Notes: generated by a model from the letters alone, not told the origin. DNA of 11,084 nucleotides from Novosphingobium sp. UBA6722 (GCA_002454125.1 DKII01000158.1:1-11084); one strand, 5' to 3'; positions 1 to 6,002 are shown, counted from the first letter of the stretch. Translations and numbers: made by a program.

Positions 1-84
1 CAGGTTGTAGGAGATGTTGGCCGCGTCGATGTTGGGCATGACCAGCAGGTTGGCCTCGCCCTTCAACGGCGAATCGGGATTGGC
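1..84 (-). other. MaeB-like (malic enzyme, phosphotransacetylase-like domain) segment fused behind tgt
   Basis: The last 28 visible codons of the tgt frame contain GEANLLVMPNIDAANISYNL. This matches the conserved stretch of the C-terminal phosphotransacetylase-like domain of NADP-dependent malic enzyme (compare the xGxANVxxFPDLNxxN pattern of Pta). It has no counterpart in TGT. The change from TGT-like to MaeB-like sequence falls around positions 82-90, within the codons for residues 204-207, without a frameshift or stop. The rest of maeB, if present, lies outside the window. The identification is from remembered family motifs. Confidence 0.75.
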
Positions 85-699
85 GGCGCGGCGCAGGTCT
101 TCGTTCAGCGCGCCCTGCTGGATCCCGAACAGGGCCGAGCGTTCGGCGTGCTCCGCGCCGCTGTCGAACCCGGCGCGGCTGCGCGCGGCCCAGCGCATCG
201 ACATCCGCATCGATTGGGCGATGATCTCATAGGGCGCATCGGCGCGCGGGCATTCGTCGAAAGCCATGACGATATCGCTACCGAGCAGCCGCTGGATTTC
301 CATCGAGCGCTCAGGGGTCAGCAAGTGCCGGCTGCCATCGAGGTGACTCTTGAAGGTCACGCCCTCTTCCGTGATCTTGCGCAGGTCGGACAGGCTCATC
401 ACCTGATATCCGCCGCTGTCGGTCAGGATCGGGCGGTCCCAGTTCATGAACTTGTGCAGCCCGCCCAGCCGCGCGACCCGCTCCGCACCGGGGCGCAGCA
501 TCAGGTGATAGGTATTGCCGAGCAGGATATCGGCGCCGGTCGCCCGCACGCTCTCGGGCTTCATTGCTTTTACCGTGGCCGCCGTGCCGACCGGCATGAA
601 GGCGGGCGTGCGAATCTCCCCCCGCCGCATCCGGATCGTGCCGGTGCGGGCCTTGCCATCGGTGGCGTGGATCTCGAACTGGAAGCGCGGCGCGGTCAT
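1..699 (-). CDS. tgt: Queuine tRNA-ribosyltransferase, N-terminal half, joined in frame to a malic-enzyme-like tail (partial at window edge)
   Basis: TGT exchanges guanine-34 of tRNAs with GUN anticodons for the queuosine precursor preQ1. The frame opens at ATG 699 and runs off the left edge after 233 codons. Residues 1-205 are clear TGT: the TPAFMPVGTAATVK stretch (31-44), GNTYHL (61-66), TDSGG with the active-site Asp94 (93-97), FDEC (147-150) and FGIQQG (191-196). A normal TGT, about 380 residues, would continue with the FDGYAIGGL segment, the nucleophile Asp and a Cys3-His zinc site. Instead, from about residue 206 the frame reads as a MaeB phosphotransacetylase-like segment. As read, the protein lacks the nucleophile and zinc site and should be inactive. 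The start lies 11 bp after the stop of the globin-like gene and has only a weak ribosome binding site. TGT identity of the first part is secure; whether the fusion exists in the cell is not. Confidence 0.9.
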   Translation of the reverse strand, partial: MTAPRFQFEIHATDGKARTGTIRMRRGEIRTPAFMPVGTAATVKAMKPESVRATGADILLGNTYHLMLRPGAERVARLGGLHKFMNWDRPILTDSGGYQVMSLSDLRKITEEGVTFKSHLDGSRHLLTPERSMEIQRLLGSDIVMAFDECPRADAPYEIIAQSMRMSMRWAARSRAGFDSGAEHAERSALFGIQQGALNEDLRRAANPDSPLKGEANLLVMPNIDAANISYNL

Positions 700-710
700 G
701 GCCGCACCCG

Positions 711-1136
711 CTAGACGAAACGGTTGCGCTCGACCAGCCCGACCAGTGCCGCACGCACGTCATCCCAGGCATGCTGTTCAGCCGCATCGATCGCTGGCAC
801 CCCGGCTTCGATCACATCGATCAGCGTCTCGATCAATCCCCGGAACCAGTCCGGCGGTACATCCAGCGCCACCCGGTGGTGCGGGACCGAGGTATCGAAA
901 TAGATTTGCGCCTCGGTCGGCGATTCGAACCAGGTCATCACGTAATAAAGTGTGTTGCCGACCATCTCGGCCTCAAGCCGCTCCGGCCCGTGCGGGGCGT
1001 GATGGGCAAAGCTGGCGCGGGCATCCGGGTAACGGCGATAATACTCCGCCATGACCGGCGCGGTCAGATCACCCATAACTTCAGCGGCGCGCTCCAGCCG
1101 CGCTTCGATTGCGCTTTGGCCTGCTTGATTGATCAT
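711..1136 (-). CDS. Small globin-like protein (141 aa)
   Basis: The product is 141 residues, cytoplasmic, with no signal peptide or membrane segment. It has a divergent globin pattern. A YYRRYPDARASF segment (32-43) resembles the B/C helices and CD corner, with Pro37 and Phe43 at the C2 and CD1 positions. His86-His87 followed by VALDVPPDWF resembles the proximal F8 histidine and the start of helix G (compare H-x3-G-V-x-P-x2-Y). His87 is the best proximal ligand candidate. No distal His is obvious. If it binds haem it could sense or carry O2 or another gas; this is inference. Start ATG 1136 is chosen for a GGAGG ribosome binding site 5 nt upstream, and longer in-frame versions would run through a hairpin. 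It lies 55 bp after the carotenoid oxygenase gene and 11 bp before tgt, so cotranscription is likely. The family call is tentative. Confidence 0.62.
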   Translation of the reverse strand: MINQAGQSAIEARLERAAEVMGDLTAPVMAEYYRRYPDARASFAHHAPHGPERLEAEMVGNTLYYVMTWFESPTEAQIYFDTSVPHHRVALDVPPDWFRGLIETLIDVIEAGVPAIDAAEQHAWDDVRAALVGLVERNRFV

Positions 1137-1140
1137 CCAT

Positions 1141-1173
1141 CCCTCCGCTGCGCAGGTTAGCCGCAGCGGAGGG
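1141..1173 (-). promoter_or_regulatory. Perfect 12-bp hairpin containing the ribosome binding site of the globin-like gene
   Basis: CCCTCCGCTGCG at 1141-1152 and CGCAGCGGAGGG at 1162-1173 are exact reverse complements around a 9-nt loop. In the leftward mRNA the hairpin begins 18 nt after the carotenoid oxygenase stop. Its 3' arm ends in GGAGGG, which is the ribosome binding site for the ATG at 1136. When folded, the site is fully paired. No U-tract follows the stem, so a simple intrinsic terminator is unlikely. It could limit translation of the globin-like gene, protect the upstream mRNA 3' end, or both. Confidence 0.7.
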
Positions 1174-1191
1174 CGGATGTCTTGTTCGAAA

Positions 1192-2628
1192 TCAAGCGTC
1201 GGGCAGCCAATTGCCGTGGAAGCCCGGTGGGATGCGGTGCGGAATGTGAACCGAGGCGACCGGCAGTGCGGCAATGTTGGCGGCATCGAGAATGACCAGA
1301 TCGGTCGTCTCGTTCACAGCGTCGATCACATAGCCCATCACCCAACCATCGCCCTCTGGCGCATCGGCAGAGCGCGGGACAAAGACGAATTCGCCAGGCA
1401 CCCGGCCTGGGCCGAAATCATGCTGGCTGCGCTCACCCGTCTCCAGGTCATAGCGATAGATCGGCGCCTCACCCAGGAAGCCGACATCCTCCTCGCTCGG
1501 CAGGCCCATCGACCAGGCATAGCGATAGGGCTGGCCGAAGAAGCGCTCGTCAGGGCGGTGGAATTCCTGCGGCGCGCTGTCGAGCGTCTGGCGCTGGACC
1601 TTCCCGGCCGCCGGATCGATCGTCCAGCGCTCCATGCCCAGCGGCTTGCCGTTGGGACCCTCGGGACCGCCAGCAAACATCGTTTCGTGAACCGACATGT
1701 CGACGATCACCTTGCCGTCGGCGGCGTCAAAGGCATTGCTGACGTGGAAGACATAGCAGGGATCGACATCGCACCACACGATGTCAGCCGCATTGCCCTG
1801 ACGCGGGAGCAGGCCAACGCGGGCGCGGTGCGCCGGGTTCCAGGCAAAGGGGAATTGCTCACCAGCGAGCATCGCCTTCATCGAAAAGGTCACCGGCAGA
1901 TCGAATACCAGCACATACTGCTGGGTAATCGCGCATTCGTGGATCGACGGGCCGTGCTCCACCGGGATCGGCTCTTCGCGCAGCACCTTGCCGTCCTTGG
2001 AAACCACCACGTGCCAGACGGTGTTAGGGGTCATGGCGTCGTAAGTGATCGCATGCAGCTCGCCGGTTAGCGGGTCCTCGTGCGGGTGCGCGGTGAACGG
2101 CACGTGCAGGGTGCCGCCGAAATCGGTGTAGGTGACCGTCTCAAGCTCGTCATTGAGCTGCGCCGGGAAGGACCCAGCCTCGACGATCGCCAGGGTCTGG
2201 CCATTGTGCTGAATCACATTGGTGTTGACCAGATCGCGCCGCCCGCGCCGCGGGCCTGGTGCCGCCTTGGGCCCGCCCTGCGCTTCCAGCGTCTGGCTGC
2301 GGATATAGCGGTTGCGGTACCACAGCGCCTTGCCGTCCTTCAGCCGCACGCCGTGGACCATGCCGTCACCGATGAACCAGTGGTGGCCGCGCGGATCGGG
2401 CTTGAACGGGTTGGGGCCGATGCGGACATAGCGGCCCGACAGTTCGGCCGGGATCGTGCCGGTGACCTTGAGGTCGGTCAGCGTCCGTTCCTCGGTCATC
2501 GGGGTGTGGATGCCGGTCAGGAAGGGATGCTGCTGCTCGGCGTCCTGGCGCGCACGGTTGAAACTGGCGACGGCCGTGATGCCCTTGGTGACGACGCTGC
2601 GAATAACAGTCTCGACTGCGCTTGCCAT
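1192..2628 (-). CDS. Carotenoid cleavage dioxygenase family protein (478 aa)
   Basis: This belongs to the RPE65/carotenoid oxygenase family: non-haem Fe(II) enzymes with a seven-bladed propeller that split a C=C bond of carotenoids, apocarotenoids or stilbenoids into two carbonyls. The four iron-binding histidines are visible: His181 (FTAHPHEDP), His230 (SIHECAIT), His295 (YVFHVSNAFD) and His471 (PPGFHGNWLP). Second-shell glutamates fit at Glu150, Glu355 (QEFHRPDERFFGQPYRYAW) and Glu413 (GEFVFVPR). GRYVRIGPNP (65-74) and HHWFIGDGMVHG (82-93) are family hallmarks. Length is normal and there is no signal peptide. Glu150 is preceded by Val, where lignostilbene dioxygenases have, as I recall, a substrate-binding Lys; this argues mildly for an apocarotenoid rather than a phenolic stilbene. 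Start ATG 2628 has GGAG 9 nt upstream. The gene is divergent from a TetR regulator whose probable operator covers its promoter. Confidence 0.93.
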   Translation of the reverse strand: MASAVETVIRSVVTKGITAVASFNRARQDAEQQHPFLTGIHTPMTEERTLTDLKVTGTIPAELSGRYVRIGPNPFKPDPRGHHWFIGDGMVHGVRLKDGKALWYRNRYIRSQTLEAQGGPKAAPGPRRGRRDLVNTNVIQHNGQTLAIVEAGSFPAQLNDELETVTYTDFGGTLHVPFTAHPHEDPLTGELHAITYDAMTPNTVWHVVVSKDGKVLREEPIPVEHGPSIHECAITQQYVLVFDLPVTFSMKAMLAGEQFPFAWNPAHRARVGLLPRQGNAADIVWCDVDPCYVFHVSNAFDAADGKVIVDMSVHETMFAGGPEGPNGKPLGMERWTIDPAAGKVQRQTLDSAPQEFHRPDERFFGQPYRYAWSMGLPSEEDVGFLGEAPIYRYDLETGERSQHDFGPGRVPGEFVFVPRSADAPEGDGWVMGYVIDAVNETTDLVILDAANIAALPVASVHIPHRIPPGFHGNWLPDA

Positions 2629-2646
2629 GATGCGAATCTCCGCTTA

Positions 2647-2675
2647 ATGTTTATGGCGTAAACATAGCAGCTATG
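2647..2675. promoter_or_regulatory. Probable TetR operator: two abutting perfect palindromes
   Basis: ATGTTTA-TGGCG-TAAACAT (2647-2665) has perfect 7-bp arms. It is directly followed by CATAGC-A-GCTATG (2663-2675), with perfect 6-bp arms; the two share three bases. This is the only clearly AT-rich patch in the window. The first palindrome overlaps the predicted -10 region and start point of the carotenoid oxygenase promoter, and the second ends in the tetR start codon ATG (2673). TetR-family dimers bind dyads of this size, commonly between themselves and a divergent target. Binding is inferred from position and symmetry. Confidence 0.6.
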
Positions 2676-2688
2676 GTAACAGTGTCAA
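2661..2688 (-). promoter_or_regulatory. Predicted sigma-70-type promoter of the carotenoid oxygenase gene
   Basis: On the minus strand TTGACA (2688-2683) is a perfect -35 box, followed after 16 bp by TATGTT (2666-2661), a 4/6 match to the -10 box. Transcription would start near 2654, about 26 nt before the ATG at 2628. The -35 box lies inside the first codons of the divergent tetR gene, and the -10 box lies inside the palindromes, so a bound repressor would block it. Confidence 0.55.
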
Positions 2689-3254
2689 CATTGCCCCAAA
2701 CCCGCTCCTATCACCACGGCGATCTGCGCACTGCGCTGGTCGATGCCGGGCTGAAGGCTCTGGAATCCGCACCGATCGAGGAACTCTCGCTGCGCGCCCT
2801 CGCCCGCGAAGTCGGCGTATCGCCGACGGCCGTCTATCGCCATTTCCCCGACAAGCAGGCATTGCTGGCTGCGCTGGCGGCTGAAGGGATCGAGCAACTG
2901 GGCCAGTACCAGCAAGCCGCCGCAGCCGGCACGGAGGGCAACAGCGATGCCTTTGGTGCAACCGGCCGGGCTTATGTCCGCTGGGCGCTCGCCAACCCGG
3001 CGCTGTTCCGCCTGGTCTTCGGGCAATGCCGCGATGTCGGCCCCTCGATCTTTGGCGACAACCTTGCCGCCCGTTTGCTGCAAGACCGGGCGCTACACGC
3101 GGTCGGCGGCGACGCGGCCGGCGCCCAGCGGCTGATGGTCCAGGCCTGGGCAGTGGTCCATGGCCTGGCCATGCTGATGCTCGATGGACAGTTGCCGCAG
3201 GATGACGCGCTGATCGACCGGGTGATCGACCCGCGCACCCTCTTTGCGCGCTAG
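2673..3254 (+). CDS. TetR/AcrR-family transcriptional regulator (193 aa)
   Basis: This is a one-component ligand-responsive DNA-binding protein. The N-terminal helix-turn-helix spans about residues 39-62 (SLRALAREVGVSPTAVYRHFPDK), preceded by the YHHGDLR motif (13-19). That motif and a C-terminal WAVVHGLAMLML segment (159-170) are typical of the subgroup with the WHG/TetR_C_13 ligand domain. Length is normal. Start is ATG 2673; a GTG at 2682 is also possible, and neither has a good ribosome binding site, so a short-leader or leaderless transcript is possible. It is divergent from the carotenoid oxygenase gene with 44 bp between the starts, which contain a strong dyad, so repression of that gene and of itself is likely. 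The ligand is unknown; a hydrophobic carotenoid cleavage product or substrate would fit the context. Its TAG stop overlaps the stop of the converging membrane-protein gene. Confidence 0.93.
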   Translation: MVTVSTLPQTRSYHHGDLRTALVDAGLKALESAPIEELSLRALAREVGVSPTAVYRHFPDKQALLAALAAEGIEQLGQYQQAAAAGTEGNSDAFGATGRAYVRWALANPALFRLVFGQCRDVGPSIFGDNLAARLLQDRALHAVGGDAAGAQRLMVQAWAVVHGLAMLMLDGQLPQDDALIDRVIDPRTLFAR

Positions 3255-3769
3255 CCCGCCGCTGGCATGAACTTGGCCGCGATCCGCTTGATCGCCTCGA
3301 CGAAGACCCCGAAGAACAGCCCGCTGACCGCGGTCGCCAGGGCCAGTTCAACGAAATCGATCTTGAGCTGGATCAGCGGTGCTGCCGCAACGGTCAGGAA
3401 CAGCATGGCGGCCGCGTTGAACAGGAACGGCAGCAGGTTGATGACCTGCACATAAATCGCCGCAACCATGATCAGCAGGCCCAGGATCGTGCCGTTGCTG
3501 CCCATCTTGCCGGTCAGGTAGACCACCTGCCAGGCCAGTCCGATGCCGACCAGTGCCCCGGCAATCGTTGCCGGCAAGCGCTTGATCTCCAGAGCTTCCA
3601 GATTGGCCCAATGCCACAACAGCAGGAACCCGCCGAACAGCGAAACTTCGGAAAATAGGGCAGTCCCGATGATCGCCCAGGCCACCACCGCCACCACGAC
3701 GATGGCTACGATCCCCAGCCCGGCCAGCGGCCCAGGCGCCGCGGCGGGCGCCGCATTCGTCTCTGTCAT
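3251..3769 (-). CDS. Integral membrane protein of unknown function (172 aa)
   Basis: I do not recognise the family with confidence. After an Ala/Pro-rich N-terminal tail, hydrophobic stretches lie at about residues 16-38, 43-56, 67-87, 94-112, 115-133 and 139-160, giving five or six membrane helices and little soluble domain. Charged residues inside the membrane region are few: Glu57, Glu61 and Lys63, then Asp138 and Glu141. A small inner-membrane transporter or a DUF1097-like protein is possible, without proof. GGAGG at 3784-3780 lies 10 nt before ATG 3769 and only 4 nt before an in-frame ATG at 3775 (two residues longer), so the start is ambiguous. The gene lies 105 bp downstream of the amidohydrolase in the same direction and converges on tetR, its stop overlapping the tetR stop at 3251-3254. 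Confidence 0.8.
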   Translation of the reverse strand: MTETNAAPAAAPGPLAGLGIVAIVVVAVVAWAIIGTALFSEVSLFGGFLLLWHWANLEALEIKRLPATIAGALVGIGLAWQVVYLTGKMGSNGTILGLLIMVAAIYVQVINLLPFLFNAAAMLFLTVAAAPLIQLKIDFVELALATAVSGLFFGVFVEAIKRIAAKFMPAAG

Positions 3770-3780
3770 GAACATTCCCC

Positions 3781-3816
3781 CTCCGCCTGGCCATGTATCG
3801 GCCTTGTGCAGCGGAG
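3781..3816 (-). promoter_or_regulatory. Possible stem-loop over the ribosome binding site of the membrane protein gene
   Basis: CTCCGC (3781-3786) pairs with GCGGAG (3811-3816), and inside it GGCC (3789-3792) can pair with GGCC (3800-3803). In the leftward mRNA the outer arm covers much of the GGAGG ribosome binding site. The stem is interrupted, so this is weaker than the hairpin before the globin-like gene and may be chance in GC-rich DNA. Confidence 0.3.
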
Positions 3817-3874
3817 ATCAGAGCCGAACCGGCGCCCGGTAGCAAGCCGGGAATTCATGACGGCTGATCAGGGC

Positions 3875-4882
3875 CTATCCAGCGTGATGCTTGGCAATCG
3901 TAGCCTGATCCAGCCGCAGGAAGCGGGCCGCGTTGTTATAGAGAATGTCGCGCTTCTGCTCCGGGCTAAGGAAAGGCGCTTCCTCGATCACCTTGATCGA
4001 CCGCTCGATCGCTTCGGGCCAGACCATCTGGTCCGATCCGAACATCACCCGCTGCCCGAAGCCGGCATCAACCAGCGCCTGCAAATAGCGGTAAAACGCC
4101 GGCCGGGGCTGGGTGTAGACGATCACGCCAGTGTCCAGATAGACCTGCGGATGCGCGTAGAGCAGCGCCAGCGTATCATCGAGCATCGGAAAGCCGGCGT
4201 GCATGATATTGACGCGCAGCTTGGGGTGCCTGACCAGCACATTTTCCAGCGCGAGCGGGCTCGATAGCTTGGCCCGGTAGCCCGACCCAGGCATGTAGGC
4301 CACCCCCGGCGGTCCAGGTCCGAAATGGACGGCAACCGGGATGTCGTTGGCTTCCGCTGCCGCCCACAGCGGCTCAAGCGTCGGATCGGTGACCGCCACG
4401 CCGTCATATTGAAAGCCCAGTTCGCCAATCACGGCCAGAATTCCACTTGCCTTGCCGCCCTTCAGCTCCTCGGCCAGGCCGGGCTTGAGCGGGAATTCGG
4501 GCGTCAGGCTGGGGATGACTCGGTCGGGCGAGGCCTTGCGCCATTCGGAGACCATGCGGAACCGCCCGCTGACCACGCCGTAGACGTTGTTGCGCTCCAT
4601 CACTTCCAGTGAACGCTTCATCAATTCGGCATCGGTCATGGGTGACCAGATCGGATCGGCGCAGGCGGGCTGCTTGAACGGCGTGATGAAGTTCTGCAAC
4701 AGCGGCTTGGACATATCCCAGGTCGGCATCGGATTTATCGGCGTGCACATCGCCATCGGCGGCGGCCCCTGGTCATCGGCGGCCAGCGCGTGCACGTGCA
4801 TGTCGATCACCGGCAGACGCGCTGCTGCGCCCATCGAGCAACCAGCCAGCAGCGCCGCTGCCATCAATTTCAACTTACACAT
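3875..4882 (-). CDS. Amidohydrolase-2 family metal-dependent hydrolase, predicted lipoprotein (335 aa)
   Basis: This is a TIM-barrel metal enzyme of the ACMSD-like amidohydrolase family, whose members hydrolyse or decarboxylate diverse small acids; the substrate is unknown. Metal and catalytic residues are in order: His29 and His31 (DMHVHAL), His186 (VAVHFGPG), His228 (IMHAGFP) and Asp284 (MFGSDQMVWP). The N-terminus has a basic start, a short hydrophobic run and a lipobox LAGC (12-15), so Cys15 may be lipidated after export, placing the enzyme in the periplasm or at the outer membrane. Ser16 after the Cys is compatible with outer-membrane sorting. Start ATG 4882 lacks a strong ribosome binding site; an in-frame ATG at codon 7 would still leave a short signal. 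The gene follows queA by 85 bp and precedes the membrane protein gene. Family is sure; export is likely. Confidence 0.9.
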   Translation of the reverse strand: MCKLKLMAAALLAGCSMGAAARLPVIDMHVHALAADDQGPPPMAMCTPINPMPTWDMSKPLLQNFITPFKQPACADPIWSPMTDAELMKRSLEVMERNNVYGVVSGRFRMVSEWRKASPDRVIPSLTPEFPLKPGLAEELKGGKASGILAVIGELGFQYDGVAVTDPTLEPLWAAAEANDIPVAVHFGPGPPGVAYMPGSGYRAKLSSPLALENVLVRHPKLRVNIMHAGFPMLDDTLALLYAHPQVYLDTGVIVYTQPRPAFYRYLQALVDAGFGQRVMFGSDQMVWPEAIERSIKVIEEAPFLSPEQKRDILYNNAARFLRLDQATIAKHHAG

Positions 4883-4891
4883 AACGCCGAC

Positions 4892-4914
4892 AAGCCCGCA
4901 TCAGACAAGGGCTT
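4892..4914. repeat. Inverted repeat between queA and the amidohydrolase gene
   Basis: AAGCCC (4892-4897) and GGGCTT (4909-4914) are exact reverse complements with an 11-nt spacer. The dyad sits in the 85-bp gap downstream of queA and 10 bp upstream of the amidohydrolase start. No T-run follows on either strand, so it is a weak terminator candidate; it could be an operator or chance. Confidence 0.35.
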
Positions 4915-4967
4915 ACCCTGCGGAGTTAACGCGCCGCTGGCAATGCAGCAGTTAGCCCAACACCCAG

Positions 4968-6002
4968 TCAATCCACAGGCAGCAACAGGCTACTGTCACC
5001 ATAGGAATAGAACCGGTATTCGTTCGCGATGGCATGGGCATAGGCCGCCTGCATCCGCTCCAGCCCCATTAGCGCTGAAACCAGCATGAACAGGGTCGAT
5101 TTGGGCAGGTGGAAGTTGGTCACCAGCCCGTCGATCCCCTTGAAGCGATAGCCGGGGGTGATGAAGATCGCCGTGTCGCCCTCGAACGGGTGGATCACCC
5201 GGTCCGCATCCGCCGCGCTTTCAAGCAAGCGCAGGCTGGTCGTGCCCACTGCGACAATCCGATTACCCCGCGTGCGTACGGCATTCAGACGCGCGGCAGT
5301 CTCGGCGCTGATCACGCCCCATTCGGCGTGCATCTGGTGGTCGGCGGTATCGTCAGCCTTGACCGGCAGGAACGTGCCGGCGCCGACATGCAGTGTCAGC
5401 GTCTCATGCCCGATCCCGCGCGCTGCCAGGGCTTCCATCAGCCTTGGCGTGAAGTGCAGCGCAGCGGTCGGCGCGGCGACGGCGCCATCCTTGGCAGCGA
5501 ACATCGTCTGGTAGTCGGACTTGTCAGCCTCATCGATAGCGCGCTTGCCCGCGATATAGGGCGGCAGCGGGACCTGCCCGGCCCGGTCGAGCAATACTTC
5601 GACGGGCTCCTCGCCCGCAAAAGCCAGAGTCCAGGAGCCGTCGGCATGGCGCTCCTCGGCCAGAGCACTGACCCCGGCGGCGAATTCGATGGTATCACCG
5701 GGCTTCAGTCGCTTGCCGTTGCGGATGAAGGCCTGCCAGCGGCGCAGATCGATCCGCTTGTGCAGCGTTGCGCCGATCCGGGCCGCCCCGCGATAGCCTT
5801 CAAGCTGGGCCGGAATGACCCGGGTGTCATTGAAGACCAGCACGTCACCCGGTTCGAGCAGACTGGGCAGGTCCAACACGCCCTTGTCGGCAAAGTCCCC
5901 CTGCCCCGGCACGAACAGCAGCCGCGCGGCATCGCGCGGGCGGGCCGGCCGCAGGGCTATCCGGTCAGTAGGAAGCTCGAAATCGAACAGGTCAACGCGC
6001 AT
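4968..6002 (-). CDS. queA: S-adenosylmethionine:tRNA ribosyltransferase-isomerase
   Basis: QueA transfers and isomerises the ribose of S-adenosylmethionine onto preQ1-34 in tRNA, forming epoxyqueuosine. It therefore acts right after TGT. The 344-residue length is normal. Family hallmarks are visible: MRVDLFDFELPTDRIALRP at the start, GDVLVFNDTRVIPA (51-64), GQVPLPPYI (about 142-150), DKSDYQTMFA (about 160-169), VAAPTAALHFT (about 175-185), LHVGAGTFLPV (about 204-214), TTSLRLLES, and TNFHLPKSTLFMLVSAL near the C-terminus. It is cytoplasmic. It lies 48 bp downstream of the prolyl isomerase gene, in the same direction. In many sphingomonads tgt follows directly; here about 4.3 kb intervenes. Confidence 0.97.
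   Translation of the reverse strand: MRVDLFDFELPTDRIALRPARPRDAARLLFVPGQGDFADKGVLDLPSLLEPGDVLVFNDTRVIPAQLEGYRGAARIGATLHKRIDLRRWQAFIRNGKRLKPGDTIEFAAGVSALAEERHADGSWTLAFAGEEPVEVLLDRAGQVPLPPYIAGKRAIDEADKSDYQTMFAAKDGAVAAPTAALHFTPRLMEALAARGIGHETLTLHVGAGTFLPVKADDTADHQMHAEWGVISAETAARLNAVRTRGNRIVAVGTTSLRLLESAADADRVIHPFEGDTAIFITPGYRFKGIDGLVTNFHLPKSTLFMLVSALMGLERMQAAYAHAIANEYRFYSYGDSSLLLPVD

Noticed and set aside
1141..1173. Intrinsic terminator after the carotenoid oxygenase gene
   Set aside because: The stem is strong but no U-tract follows on the minus strand, and it abuts the next start codon; a translation-control or mRNA-stability role fits better.
1129..2070. Long open frame on the plus strand opposite the carotenoid oxygenase gene
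   Set aside because: It is antisense to a protein with all four iron-binding His residues; its translation is Arg/His/Ala-rich with no recognisable motif, as expected for GC-rich shadow frames.
2671..3351. Open frame of 226 codons on the minus strand opposite tetR
   Set aside because: It is very rich in Arg, Ser and Pro and opposes a clear TetR helix-turn-helix protein.
3835..3851. CCCGG/CCGGG hairpin as a terminator in the amidohydrolase/membrane protein gap
   Set aside because: The stem is only 5 bp with no T-run on either side; such stems are common by chance in GC-rich DNA.
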